Source: Sipunculus nudus
Taxonomy: Eukaryota; Annelida; Sipuncula; Golfingiida; Sipunculidae
NCBI GenBank assembly: GCA_026874595.1
Contig: CM049308.1
Coordinates: 11,499,501-11,563,500, forward strand
Length of the DNA stretch: 64,000 bases
Direction of reading: 5' to 3'
Part shown: positions 36,656 to 50,950 of the stretch, piece by piece
Position numbering within the stretch: the stretch's first letter is position 1
How the letters are laid out: every line of letters starts with the position of its first letter
Notes under the pieces: generated by a model
Seen by the model: the letters and a program-made list of their open reading frames with translations, nothing else
What the model was told of the DNA's origin: nothing
The model's database searches: none
Position numbers and translations under genes: made by a program

Positions 36656-38580
36656 GGTCTAATCATCGTCAAACAACCTTGGTTTAATTTAGTTTTAGAA
36701 TTCATATCAATAATAATTTTGGACACAGTGTTGTATATATATTTAGAATCCTTAGAATATTTTCTATCAGATGAGATATATTTAAAAAGTGTAACAGTGT
36801 CCACTTTGAAAATTTAAAACTTGAAATGATTTAAAATAATTTTTTTTAAATGGATATATCTCAAAATTGGCATAGGGTATGTATGTGGTAATAGTATCAT
36901 TTGAAACTACATACAAATATCTCCAGGCGTTTTTCTTGTTATATATTTATTGTCTTTTTTTTCATAATGAATTTTAAATTTAAAAAAAAATGTGTGATGT
37001 TAACAATACTTATTTCGTTTAAATAACGTATTTCTACTACACTAAAAACGATATAGGTAAAAGAAAAAAAAAGCATTTTAGAATACTTGTTGATTTACCT
37101 ATATGCAAAATTTGAAGACTATATATTAGATGGTTTTTGAGAAATATCGCTCTGAAGACCGTACAGTCTCCTGAAATACTGTTTTGAGAAAACGGCCAAA
37201 AACTGTTTGGGAAGAGAAATTTCGTTTTGAGTGGAAAACAGGGAGCGCAAATGACAGTTGTATTTTGTCACTAAATGTTCGGATGAGAATCGGTTTCAAT
37301 ATATAAATTATAAAATTTAATGGTTTATCAATGTTAAAAAAAGGGTTTTACTAGGCATCATGACAACTGGAGAACTGTCAAACTAAAGTAGGCGGAGCTT
37401 ACTGGTCTGAGGGGTCGGTCATCGGTAATCAGGTCATGGGCTATCGCGCCGAGGCACTCGTCAGGTGTGAAGTGACTGATAAGAACGATCACCCTGATTA
37501 CTCTGCGCTCTCATTCAGACCACCATATACCCTAATCCAATTAACAGCTTGTCTCTCTCTCTCTCACAATTATATATGAGACACTACATAGCTAGCAGCA
37601 ACACAAATTTCTCTCGCTCATTAGATTTATTTACACCAGTCATATACGCGCTAAATCGTGCTGCGGCCGCTCTTCCTTTACCGATCGCTCTCATAGCTAA
37701 GACTCCGGCGCGGTTCACTTCGCAAAATTTGTTAGCAGGCGACGTGGTAGTGTAACTTGGTGCCGCGTTCCTCTCACAAAATTCATTCGTGCAACGCAGT
37801 CCCATATAGCTGCACCATCCTCGGCGTTTATCTACATCCTCCACCAACGACACGGGAACCTTGTGATCAGCAGTATGTTACTGTCTCTCGTTAAAATAGC
37901 GAATTTTATCTTCGCTCATTCTACTCTATTTTCTTCGACCAATGACGGTCAGTTTGAAGATAGGTGTATATTATAGAAGAAGGAACGATGTATTCGGTAA
38001 TGGTTTTGGCGATGTAATGATGGACCCTAAGAGAAAATGTTAAAGTGTATAACAGGGTCAATATTACAGAAATAACAATCAGTAAATTCATATTTCTGGG
38101 TATATTCTTGGTGCCAGGACCATTTTTGGGTGACACTAACATATTTTAGGGCAGTGACATAGACATTATTCGGCGACTGGAGGAGTACGATGTACAGTTT
38201 ACTTCTGGGTTAGGCGAATAGGGGGGACGTGTTTGTATTAATTAGTGCCAATTACTAAGTGCCGGTAATAAAGATAAGCTCTTTCCCGGCTGACTGACCG
38301 CGGCTTCCCCACGCCTGTCAATCAACCATTTGACTAATACCGCGAGCGCATGGTTAACCAATAAGCAGCTTACACGCTGCTAACTCTCGCCGAGCTGACA
38401 GTTGGTCCTGTTTGCACCCCACGTGGGGTTGACATCTGAATTAAAATACTGATTTTTCTAATTGATACAATATAACCCCAGGAACGTATTTTTGTGAAAA
38501 GATAGATATAGCAAACATCTATAAAACCAGATATTTTCCAGAAAAATGTAATTTTCATGATTTTTGACGATGATTAGACC
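36656..38580. mobile_element. 1,925-bp TIR element flanked by TTAA, CpG-rich core
   Basis: The left terminus GGTCTAATCATCGTCAAA is repeated as its exact reverse complement (TTTGACGATGATTAGACC) at 38563-38580, and TTAA flanks both ends. TTAA duplications are typical of piggyBac and Kolobok. The 5'-GG...CC-3' termini fit Kolobok (RR...YY) better, but this is inference. The outer parts are AT-rich. The core (~37350-38420) is markedly richer in GC and CpG (for example gcgccgaggcac, gctgcggccgctc, ccgcgagcgc) and has no long frame (largest 68 and 89 codons, opposite strands), so no transposase is seen. Confidence 0.75.
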
Positions 38581-39453
38581 TTAAGCCAACCAGAGCAGGC
38601 CAAACCATTCACTACCCTCCTTCAGGTTCGAACCAGTTGGGCCAAAACTAGTGTATGATGTCTGTTACGCCATCTGGTGTCAAAAGATGAAACTAACAAA
38701 GAGTCCATGACCAAAAAGACAAAAATAAGATACAAAATTCAGGTTGATAATGATCATCTTTATTTCTATCAAACCTCAGGTCTACCAGCTACCTGCGATG
38801 AGAACACTCAAGAACCAGTCAATATATATTAATATAGTTGTATCTACAAGATGCAGTGGCTTAGGTATATATGACATGGATCTTCATAACATCTTAGCAA
38901 AAACCAAATACAAAACCTGGAGGTCAATAAATTATTTGACACACCAATGAGCATCCGTAATGTTTTCTATGCATGATATGGTACACTTTATTTTTGTTTA
39001 AATTAAAAAAAAAAAAATATTGGAGTGCTCTAATTAAAAGTAATGAATCCACATCAAATTAGGTTTTATATCTAAAGAATTCCTCCTAGTATTATCATTA
39101 ATATCAAATTTAGAATATCATGATCTATAAAATATTATGTTACATATATTTAACAACCTTTTGCCTCATAAATTAGACCTTTCAAATGAAAACATCTGAC
39201 CATTATAGCCTTATCTGATCTCTCAATATTCAATTCTGAATATCAGAACTGAGTACACTGGTACACTTTCATCATTGTTAAATTGAAAAATATCTATATA
39301 TGGCAAGAGATAAAGTCCTGACAAGCTAGTCCCTTTAAATTAAAGACAGGTCATACTTTATCATAATGGGATTATATTAATAATATCAACAATATGGATA
39401 TGGTGTATTTAAACTTTCATACCTTGCAATATGTGTGTAGAGATCCTTTTATA

Positions 39454-39628
39454 CAGTAAAACTATGCCTAACGACCACCTTAGTTAAGCGACTACCTCAA
39501 AATGATGACAACTTGATCGCAGCCCTGATTCCTTTTTGCTCTTTATATAATACCTCACTTAGACGACCACCTAAAAAATGTGACCACTTTATCATGATCT
39601 CATTAGTGGTCCTAATTTCAAGGTTTTA

Positions 39629-39631
<3 letters not shown>
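39454..39631. mobile_element. 178-bp Tc1/mariner-like MITE with TA duplication
   Basis: The ends CAGTAAAAC (39454) and GTTTTACTG (to 39631) are inverted, with TA on each side. Subterminal 'gaccacc' and 'gtggtc' strings are inverted too. The right TA runs straight into the (TA)n microsatellite. There is no coding capacity. Confidence 0.7.

Positions 39632-39715
<84 letters not shown>
39632..39715. repeat. (TA)42 microsatellite
   Basis: An uninterrupted TA dinucleotide run of about 84 bases abuts the MITE at its right-hand TA. Confidence 0.97.
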
Positions 39716-39718
<3 letters not shown>

Positions 39719-42518
39719 CACTCAGTGAATACAATATATGACTGGTTCATGAAAATTAAATTTAATTTGCTTCTGTTGTGATAATTTCATTAAGTATGAT
39801 ATAAGAAAACTCAAAATGGCAGCAAAATTTGAGATCAAACTGTGTGAGAAATAAAATTTGCGTTACGCAGCATTTTCACTTGTGGCATTACTGATGCACA
39901 TTGTGAAATGGCAATACTTAAATATACTCATATATACTTGTGTTTTAATAGTAAGGAATAAAGTTAACAAAAATATTGCCATATATAAATATATATATTC
40001 TGTCAAATTCACATGAGTCAAATACCCCTCCTCTTTTTAAATTTGCATGCTGTTGGCTTTGCCATGAACTCTATAACTCACTTGTGTCAAAACTGTGTGT
40101 GTCAAATTGTTTTGTCTGTCCCTTCAACTCTGTCATTTAATACAAGGTTTTACTTTATATATTTATATGAAAGATATTCAATCCATCCTTCAAGTAACCT
40201 GAAACATGACAATCCACAGACATCTCTGAAAGCATATCAATGCTCTTGTGTTTTACAAAGCAACAAAACTACACATTTTTTTTCTGTCAAAATTACAAAT
40301 TATGTAAGACACTCCATCAGTCATTTGATACTGCTGGATGCAAACTGAGTTTGAAAATAAGCTATGAAGATCTATATGGTAAGTACATCCTTGAATTTAA
40401 TGATGGATATGTAATAATACAGGATGCATAATCTGTTTCAAAACTTTTCTTTTGGCTCTGTGTCAGACCTTAACATGTTTCTGTGTGTATGTGAACTGTG
40501 AGGGACCTTGTAAATTGATATGTGTGTTAATTCTTTACCTTTTAATCAATTATTAATTCAGTTATTACTTAGGTATTAATTAAATTTCAGCTTTTAGCAG
40601 GTGAAGGAAAAATGTTGCCCTCCATCCATTTTTCACCCTTTTGTTTCTATAGTGGTGGAGTAGTGTACAAGTGAGTGTTGACACTAGATCCAGGGCAAAT
40701 ACACATTAAAAAGCCTTGACACTGCAATGTGCTCCATCACATCTGACAACTCACAGAGGGCTTTAGGGTGGTACATGCCAAGAAAATCTTAAACAAAATG
40801 TAATTAAAGAAAACCATTGAAATTTATTTGAGGGGTTGCAACCAAATAATGCATTGATTATTTGATACATTGTTACACAATTGGATATATAGTGTATGTC
40901 TCACTGGGTTTAATGTTACAGGGAAACTTGGTTGACCTACAGTTCTGATCAAGCTAATATATTAGATATATACAATAAAATGTACATGAAAGGTGACAAA
41001 GGAGTGTGTTAAAATATGATTTGGACAAATCCTATATACAGTGGAGCATATATGAATAAGTTAGTCTCATGCACTTATATATATTAAAATATCTATCAGT
41101 ATACATGGTGAAAGTCATGGCACATTGTGGTGAATAATGTAGCATAAGTAAATCAATCATAATCAATCCTAAAACGCAAGGGAGGTGATTTGTGATGAAT
41201 AGTTAAAACTACTGTCTCTGTTCTAATGTGCTAATGATGATAAAACCTACACATGACTGTGATTCTGAACAAAGGTGCATTTAAATCAGAAGTATCAAAT
41301 TATGATCATTTTAAAGGAAAATATGAAAACATGGTAAAAAGCCAGCTAAAATCTGAATGAGGACTTTTTTTTACTTTTTTTTATATTACTTGAATCTATA
41401 CTTTAAAGATACCAAAAATTAATGTAAAAAAGTCAAATTTTGTAATTAAATTATATTCTTAATAATGATACAAAAATACTTAGAGATCATCATTATTAAG
41501 AGATAACAAAGATTGTTATTGTGTGTATTATGCATCTCTTGTTTTAATTTGACATAATTCACTTTAATATGAAAACAGAAAGAAAAATTCAACATACTTA
41601 TTCTTAACAATTATATTGCAACATATAGTTTAAATCATGATGAAGAGCCTGAAAAATATAAAACATTTTCATAATCAAAGCAAATTTTGATATTTATGGG
41701 TTTTAGGCAAAAAATAAAAAGTTTGGTTCTCAGGCACTTTTTTCAGAAACCAGTGGTGGCTGGCAATATTTTATTTTTACCTTTTTTTGTATGTTTCGAT
41801 AAAAATGTAATATGATCAGGGATAAGCATGAAAATAACAGAATATTTTTGCTAAACAGGTAACATCACTTCATAACATAGGAAATCTTATCAAAATTGTA
41901 TTCTTTATTTTCTTGAAAGATGAAAAATCAAATTTTTTTTATGCAAGGGGGAGGGGGGCTCAAAATTGACGTGTTTGGTGCCTGAGAACCATAACTTTTA
42001 TTTTTTTTGGCCTTACACAAAAAGCTTAATGGGATGAACATGATCTTAATATCATCAGAAGTGAGGATACACTTCTGAAGTTCTGTGTTGTACACTTTAT
42101 ACAAACATATAATAATCTGGTAAAGTACAAATCATTCTTTAAATACAAACCAGGCAGTTAACGATATAAGTATCACATCACACAAAGATCTCCTTCAAGT
42201 TCACGGGATCTGACCCTCCGTTGCCTTTTGTGTGTAAGGCATTTGTTTCTTTACTCACAGCAAGTTTGATCACTAGGCTCGATCAGTCTGACATCACAAA
42301 ACAATCAGTGAAAACTCCCCCAGCGATTAATACACGAATACTGATAACCTGATGGCAAACCTCCAGACCATCTTAAGAGTATAACAAGTCGTAATACGTA
42401 TAGTTTTTGTGCTGGGGGGCCCAGCCCCATTTTTGGCAGCCTTAAACGGAATAAATCAATTCATCCTCAAAGAAGTTTGAGCCTCAAGCGTAACAACCAG
42501 TCATTTTTCGTAAAACTG

Positions 42519-42842
<324 letters not shown>

Positions 42843-43169
42843 CTAAGGTTAGTGATAAATAAAGGTAAAAAGATGAGTATCCTTACAATGAATATAAACA
42901 AGGCCTACAGGCCTAATGCGAACCTGTGCAAAGTTTAGGAGTATGAATGGAGGTTTATTTTTAAAATTTAATATTGATCCTCCTAAGTCCTGCATATCTA
43001 CCTTAGTCATTATGATTTCAGCAAAATGGACGTTTCTGACCTGCAAGTTTCGGACTAGGACATTTTAAAACCAGAATATGGGTAGTCGACAAGCCACTAT
43101 GTGTATCCGCAGAAATCAGAGTGGGACGGGTGAAGTGAGGCATGGATTAAGTGGCAAGGGGATAGAGCG

Positions 43170-44625
43170 TGGTGTGTTGCATATTAGCATGGATGTCTGC
43201 AGCTTTAACGTGAATGTAGGTGGTGCCACCTGTCATAAAATCGAGAAAATTGTCCAGGATGTATAAACCTGCAAAATTTCAGGTGGATAAGTCAAACCAC
43301 TGCCGAGATATGAGTGATTTTATCCCAAGGCAGATCAAGAGATGGATGCTGTGCATAAGTGGTTGCAGGTGGCGCCAAGAGCCATGTGAGATCTATACAC
43401 ATGCAAAATTTTGGCCTTATCGGTCAAACGGTTCCCTAGATATGAGCTTGGATGTCTGCAGAGTAAATGTGAACGTAGGTGGCGACACCTGTCATAAAAT
43501 CAAGAAAGCTGTCAAGGATGTAAAATACCTGCAAAATTTCAGGTGGATAAGTCAAACCACTGCTGAGATATGAGTGATTTTAACCTAAGGCAGATGAACA
43601 GATGGATGCTGTGCATAAATGGTTGCAGGTGGCACCACCAGTTTTGCCTATGATGAAGAGCTATGTGAGATCTATACACAAGCAAAATTTTGGCATAATC
43701 GGTCAAACGGTTCCCGAGATATGAGCTTGGATGTCTGCAGAGTAAATGTAAATGTAGGTGGCGCCACCTGTCATAAAATCGAGAAACCTGTCCATGATGT
43801 ATAAACCTGCAAAATTTCAGGTGGATAAGTCAAACCTCTGCTGAGATATGAGTAATATTATCCCAAGGCAGATGAACAGATGGACGCTGTGCATAAGTGG
43901 TTGCAGATGGCGCCAGCAGTTTTGCTTATGATGAAGAGCTATGTGAGATCTATACACGTGCAAACTTTTTGCCCAATCAGTCAAATGGTTCCCAAGATAT
44001 GAGCTTGGATGTCTGCAGTGTAAATGTGAATGTAGGTGGCGCCACCTGTCATAAATCGAGAAAGCTGTCCATGATGTATAAACCTGCAAAATTTCAGGTG
44101 GATAAGTCAAACCACTGCTGAGATATGAGTGATTTTATCAAAAGGCAGATGAACAGATGGATGCTGTGCATAAGTGGTCGCAGGTGGCACCAACAGTTTT
44201 GCCTATGATGAAGAGCTATGTAAGATCTATACACATGCAAAATTTTGGCCCAATCGGTCAAATGGTTCCCGAGATATGAGCTTGAATGTCTGCAGAGTAA
44301 ATGTGAATGTAGGTTCCCGAGATATGAGCTTGAATGTCTGCAGAGTAAATGTGAATGTAGGTGGCGCCACCTGTCATAAAATCGAGAAAGCTGTCCAGGA
44401 TGTATAAACCTGCCAAATTTCAGGTGGATAAGTCAAACCACTGCTGAGATATGAGTAATATTATCCCAAGGCAGATGAACAGATGGACGCTGTGCAAAAA
44501 TGGTTGCAGGTGGCGCCACCATTTTTAGTGTGTGTTATAAAGCTATCAAAGGGCTACATGTGTGCAAAATTTTTAGACTGATCGGTCAAACGGTTCCCGA
44601 GATATGTGGGTTTATATGTGGAAAC
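43170..44625. repeat. ~280-bp satellite array, about five units
   Basis: Unit landmarks 'cagatgaacagatggatgctg' (cut to twenty: cagatgaacagatggatgct) or a variant recur near 43333, 43592, 43871, 44149 and 44474. Each unit also carries 'caaaattttggc', 'cggttcccgagatatgagc' and 'gtaggtggcgccacctgtca'. One unit has an internal 48-bp duplication (44266-44313 and 44314-44361). The perfect palindrome GGTGGCGCCACC occurs at 43757, 44035, 44360 and 44509, and again at 45145. Repeated short frames (e.g. MVAGGT...SFAYDEELC) follow from the unit structure and vary in length, so I do not call them genes. Confidence 0.92.
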
Positions 44626-44802
44626 AGACGCACAAATGGACACTGGGCAGCAAGTAAAGGTCAGAGGTCAACCAAAAATGAAGGCGCAGCAGTTCACATG
44701 TGACCTGATGATAAACCCGATTTGCTTAAATGCTAACCAAGTTTTTTCAAACAGTCTGGAAATTCTGTATCTAAACATTGTATCCAGACGTCTAGATGCT
44801 GT

Positions 44803-44848
44803 GTCTAGACGTCTAGACACATTGTCTAGACCCCCCCCCCCCCCCCCC
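44803..44848. repeat. GTCTAGAC palindromes followed by C18
   Basis: A perfect 16-bp palindrome GTCTAGACGTCTAGAC at 44803-44818, a third gtctaga at 44824, then eighteen C at 44831-44848. No known function is claimed. Confidence 0.85.
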
Positions 44849-45804
44849 GAGTCAGGTCAGTTGCCATGGTGATGTCTGGACCCCACCTGTTTGTACTGAG
44901 TGACCTCTTGACTTGGCTGCATGAAGTCAAATCTGTTTTCCAATACAGAAAGCCTTTTTCAATTGGCTACAATGCTTTTTTAAAACTGTATTTACCCGAT
45001 CTTTCTTATAAAACTGGCAGAACCCTACCATAGAATAATTCTTGTAAAGTTTAAACCAATCAGCTGAACAGTTTCATCATAAATCAGTGTATAAGCTAGA
45101 AGAGTTTAAAATTACATTTTCGCTTGTAAAAACACATCAATGTAGGTGGCGCCACCAACTACTCAAAATTAGATATGACATATGTGACAAATATTGGTAT
45201 AAAATTTGGTGATTATAGCTCTAGCCGTTTCTGAGATTTTAATTTTAGTGTGCTTTTTTGGACAGATGACTAAGTTCAACCTCCTGTAACTCGGCCAAAA
45301 ATCTCCGAACTGGAACCATTCAAACAAACTTGAGAGAGATTGTTCCAGAGATCATTTCTGTGAAATATTGGACAATTTGGCTGGACAGTTTCAGAGAAGA
45401 AGATTTTTAAAGGTTTATAAGCTTTTTCTCTATAAAATCTAAATTAATGCAGATACCCAATAATAAGCTAAGGGCACCAAGTTTCACACGTGACGAATTC
45501 TTACATGTAATTTGGAGCTGCTAGCTCCGACAGTTTCTGACTTACAGCCATGGACGGCGGAAAGCCAGCCCTGGACGGCTGACGACGGACGGATGATGCT
45601 GCGCCATCGCATAAGCTCACAGGTTCGCTAAAAATATGTCATCATACATTGTTTCTACTAACAGCTGGAATTTTCTAATTTCTTTCTTTGTGGAAGTTAT
45701 GTTTTCTTCATAGTTTAATTAGTTTATTTATACGTCTGTCATTAAAATAAGCCAAGGAGAGATGGATTTCATTAAACTGAGGGAGGTTTTTAGGTCTTCT
45801 TTTA

Positions 45805-46225
45805 ACATTTTTTTAGTGGAGGTTAACGCCCCCAATTTTTTTAATGCTGACTTTTTTAATTCTAAATCTAAGTATTTACATCTGCAGATTTCCATTTCAG
45901 CTCAGAACTACGTGACAGATTGGTAGCACTCACTTCCTAACAATATATTTTATATCTTAGGCATGGTGTCTAATGCACCTGCAGGTCCTGTGTGTGTAAT
46001 CAACCCCATTGCTGGGTCATAACACCAAGGAACCACCCTTAGACACATTTGTTTGTGAGTGGTACACTGCCGTGGGGCACAGGCTTCCCATAAAGCTGGC
46101 AGAGTGCTCACCCTGGGCCGTGAAAATCTCACCATTCCTGGCTGAGATTTGAACTCACAACCTCCCAGCACAACCTCCCAGCTTTGAGTCCTGGGCTATA
46201 CCCTGAGCCACAGAAGAGGTTTTAG
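45805..46225 (-). mobile_element. tRNA-derived SINE, long copy 5
   Basis: The - strand head reads 'tgtggctcagggtatagccc' (A box) ... 'gtgagttcaaatctcagcc' (B box), with a body matching copies 1 and 6. A small internal duplication 'cacaacctcccag' lies between the boxes. It lies in a TRIM9 intron, ~90 bp downstream of an exon donor, in sense orientation with TRIM9. Confidence 0.8.
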
Positions 46226-46294
46226 GTCTTGTATGTTTGGGAAACTAAATCTAGTCTAATTAATTTTCTTGTTGATATGGTTAAAGTATGCTTA

Positions 46295-48688
<2,394 letters not shown>

Positions 48689-48828
48689 CCTATATTTTCC
48701 AGAATTTCCGTCGTCGATCTCGAGGGAGTAATTATCCACCACAGATCCAGGGAAGGTCTGCCAGGCTATGGTCACACTGTTGTTCTCTGCTAAGCACTCC
48801 TTTGGGATGATTTTTGGCCGACCCGGTG
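48689..48828 (-). CDS. TRIM9: TRIM9 exon: first half of FN3 domain
   Basis: Starts in phase 1 (A-PGRPKIIPKECLAENNSVTI...) and ends in phase 0 at ...DDGNSGKYR|. AWQTFPGSVVDNYSLEIDDG matches the FN3 A-C strands of TRIM9 (W core residue, LEVDDG-like turn). The acceptor is 'ttttattctag' and the donor 'agg|gtaaaa', which joins to EVYRG of the next exon. Confidence 0.93.
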
Positions 48829-50737
48829 CTAGAATAAAATGAGAAAATTTTTCAGACATTTATCATTCCTTCTGTTGATCAATACTTTAAGAAATTGTCT
48901 GAACCAGCTTAGGATGTGTACAGTTATATCCTTCTCTGTGTCAATATTCCAAGGAAAAATCTGATTAATTTACGTACCTTATGGTTATATAATTAGTTAA
49001 GGGTTTAGTGCAGATGGTATTAGGGAAACAGTGCTGTTAATGAGATAACTATCTGAGTGCTCAGAGAAGAAGATTACCTGGTAAAGTTCATTCCATCCAT
49101 GGCTTAATTCACAGCTACTGAATTTCATAGTTTTTACCCTTTATTCCAGTGCCTCAGTCTTTCATACTCTTTCATTATGAAATATCCATGAAAAGGACTT
49201 TGTTAAAACCCAGTGGGCTTATGTTGGTGGAATAGATGAGAGCTATATTAGTACTATACTAAATATTTGATTTTCTACTCGATAATTCATTTTATATTGC
49301 ACAAGTATGTGGGAATTGAATTATAGTTCACTGAGTGCAATGGACAAGCTTAGATCTTGGTCAAGGTCATTCTACAGGAGAACCAGTTGGAAAAGTAAAG
49401 AAAGTCAAGGTAATACTTCATGATCATTTAATGAAAAAGTTACAAATGTTAAAGTCATTTTCATGATCATGTGATACCACAGTTACAAATGTAAAGGTTA
49501 ATTTCACTATGTGCAAAACTTACAATAGTCAAAGTAATTTTATCTATATGTTACCTAGAATGTAAAAATTTCAAATGTCAAGTTTATTCTGGATGACCAT
49601 CAAGTGCTAAATTTCAAATGTCAAGGTCATTTTTCATGCATGATCATAAATTAAAAATTTTTAAAAAATGTCAAGGTGTATTCTTAATAACTGAAGATGA
49701 TTACAGTAAACAGTATCACATAAAGTATCAATTTGCTACTAAGACATGCCATTTATTTTTCTGACAATAAGAAATCAATGAAATTGTGACACGAGGACAG
49801 TAGCTCAACCAAACAATGTCAATCCACAAGCCACATGCAGGGACGATTTAAAAATGTGATGTTCTGAACTACATTTAGAATATAACTCAGGATATGAGGT
49901 TCACCAATACAAAACATGCATCAGATATATAAACATGGCTTTTACAAGAAAATCTGTGGTTAATGTTTCCACAGCCAGGCATATATTAACACAAAATAAG
50001 TGACCAACAATATAAAACTCATACCATGAGGGGTTGGTACAAAAATACAAAAAAACAATGAACAAAGGCAAGGGAAATACAAATGGGAAAATGGAGACTG
50101 CTGAAATAGCTACCTCCAACTTAAACTGAATTGAACCTAAGGAAATATATCAGATTTGAAATTTAAAATTTGAAAAAGAAACTATGGGAATATATACACT
50201 GAAAAGCCATGATGCCACAATGGTAACTAGGCAACAATTAATTTACCATCTTTGCTAGTGTTAGTAGCCTCCTTAGTATGACCACCTGCAAGGTCAAAGG
50301 TCATCATACATATTTATCATACTACATGAACCCTTAGTGAAGCAAAGTTTATCTTTACAATCAAGTTAACTGTTGAAAGAGATTTGCTTGGCTACCATAA
50401 TTATTGAATATAACATAGACAGGTAGCACTGATTAAAATATAAAATTAAATATATATTAAGCGGATGATTCAAAAACAGTTTCTAGCTTAAGGTGGGGGT
50501 AAATGAGGCTATGTGCAGCATTCAACACTGTTAGGGCAAATTCCACATTCCAACCTAATAATTCATCACTCCACACAGTGCCCAATGATGTGAAAATTTC
50601 ATCACCACACTACTTTAATACAGTTATAAATTTCTGCACCTTTTTTTCCATCTCAGAAATAAAATTAACATATTATGTCAAAGTTTTAATAATTATTTTT
50701 TTTATAATTTATTGTGTATTGTGATATTAATACAAAC
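48829..50737 (-). other. TRIM9: TRIM9 intron (COS box to FN3)
   Basis: 1.9 kb, phase 1. It holds diverged ~55-bp tandem units 'caaatgtcaaggtcattttt' (49360-49690) and one perfect AGGTCAAAGGTCA at 50291-50303. No exon; the 72-codon frame at 49901-50119 has no domain. Confidence 0.8.
49360..49690. repeat. Diverged ~55-bp tandem repeat with tcaaggtca strings
   Basis: About six units share 'aaatgtcaaggtcattttca' + 'tgatca'; examples start near 49360, 49450, 49500, 49575 and 49612. Unit lengths vary, so the array is old. Confidence 0.6.
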
Positions 50738-50894
50738 CTTTCATCTGGAAGAAGTTGAGAGTCTGTATCGCATGAAGTACAGTGTGGTTATCGAGACTTA
50801 GTTCAAAGTCAGGTGACACACGAGGCTCCAGCTCCATGGCCTTGTTAAATGACTGATCCATGTGACAGACACGATTCAATAAACATGGGGAAAT
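50738..50894 (-). CDS. TRIM9: TRIM9 exon: COS box region
   Basis: Starts in phase 0 (ISPCLLNRVCHMDQSF...) and ends in phase 1 (...NFFQMK|). ELEPRVSPDFELSLDNHTVL and AIQTLNFFQMK correspond to the COS (microtubule-associating) box that follows the coiled coil in class I TRIMs. It joins upstream as TAFLQ|ISPC and downstream as QMK-A-PGRP. The exon's 5' edge and its acceptor are inside a 40-bp tandem duplication (see 50871-50950); the proximal copy gives the correct frame. Confidence 0.93.
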
Positions 50895-50950
50895 CTGAAA
50901 ATATAAACATACGATTCAATAAACATGGGGAAGTCTGAAAATATAAACAC
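50871..50950. repeat. 40-bp tandem duplication copying a TRIM9 splice acceptor
   Basis: Two adjacent 40-bp units (50871-50910, 50911-50950) differ at two positions. Each includes the - strand acceptor 'tatattttcag' plus the first 24 bases of exon. The AG used for the reading frame is at 50896-50895; the duplicate AG is 40 bases upstream at 50936-50935. Confidence 0.95.

Larger units (their letters stand above)
26159..42518. other. Region between the two convergent stop codons (3' UTRs and intergenic)
   Basis: 16.4 kb between the CRIM1 stop and the TRIM9 stop. The flanks must include both 3' UTRs, but I cannot place either polyadenylation site with confidence because AATAAA-like hexamers are common in such AT-rich DNA. 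No open frame has domain character. It contains the TGACCTTGA minisatellite (26782-26903), G-runs, a tRNA-like SINE head (28695-28812), a receptor-hexamer repeat block (32733-33545), an ~675-bp tandem duplication (34795-36110), a TTAA-flanked TIR element (36656-38580) and a Tc1/mariner-like MITE (39454-39631). Confidence 0.75.

Noticed and set aside
43078-44703. Series of 60-117-codon frames reading MVAGGT...SFAYDEELC
   Set aside because: They come from a satellite unit; lengths and frames change from unit to unit and no start, splice or domain evidence supports expression.
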